DNA of 64,000 nucleotides from Fragum whitleyi (Eukaryota > Mollusca > Bivalvia > Cardiida > Cardiidae). The text below holds more notes on this DNA, generated by a model. That model had not been told where the DNA came from and did no database searches. It saw only the letters and a list, made by a program, of their open reading frames with translations. Within the stretch, counting starts at the first letter, position 1. The stretch spans positions 70,009,474 to 70,073,473 of the forward strand of contig OX411543.1 of NCBI GenBank assembly GCA_948146395.1. Reading direction: 5' to 3'. The letters are not shown here.

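Overview
The window looks like animal genomic DNA, most probably from a bivalve mollusc. Genes are split into short exons with GT-AG introns, the DNA is AT-rich, and more than half of it is dispersed repeats of kinds common in bivalves: hairpin-ended elements carrying CCGTCCGTC tracts and ~150-300 bp tandem arrays, tRNA-derived SINEs, and hAT-, piggyBac- and CAGGG-type MITEs. The species is inferred from repeat style only; no taxon-specific gene is present.

Two protein-coding genes can be read, in divergent orientation. On the minus strand (bases 1-6908) lies the 5' half of a nuclear gene for a mitochondrial ClpX-type AAA+ unfoldase. Five coding exons, joined in frame, give a targeting-like N terminus, the lead-in to the AAA+ module, the Walker A motif and the GYVG pore loop; the rest lies beyond base 1. 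On the plus strand (16589 to beyond 64000) lies a gene for HAUS6 (FAM29A), a subunit of the augmin complex that nucleates microtubules on pre-existing microtubules in the spindle. Nineteen coding exons with matching phases give 1,640 residues before the window ends: the conserved HAUS6 N-terminal domain (exons 1-7), a helical region, one giant disordered exon of 812 codons (exon 10), then Ser/Pro-rich exons that are mostly symmetric (phase 1-1).

The 6.9-16.6 kb stretch between the genes holds their upstream regions, several transposon remnants and a perfect 95-bp inverted repeat (15201-15397). Each arm of that repeat carries a sequence that folds as a type I hammerhead ribozyme, so both strands have one. 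This is the most unusual object in the window.

The HAUS6 introns are filled with one architectural class of mobile element that resembles Helentron-associated elements (HINE/pearl type). Each has a 5' hairpin, a CCGTC tract, a tandem array, a sub-terminal inverted copy of the 5' end, then a 3' hairpin followed by TCTTGTT or a close variant. Twenty of the 21 I could orient inside HAUS6 lie in the sense direction. Two end 10-11 bases upstream of an exon, so that their TCTTGTT terminus forms part of the polypyrimidine tract of HAUS6 exons 9 and 14. No rRNA, functional tRNA gene, CRISPR array or autonomous transposase was seen.
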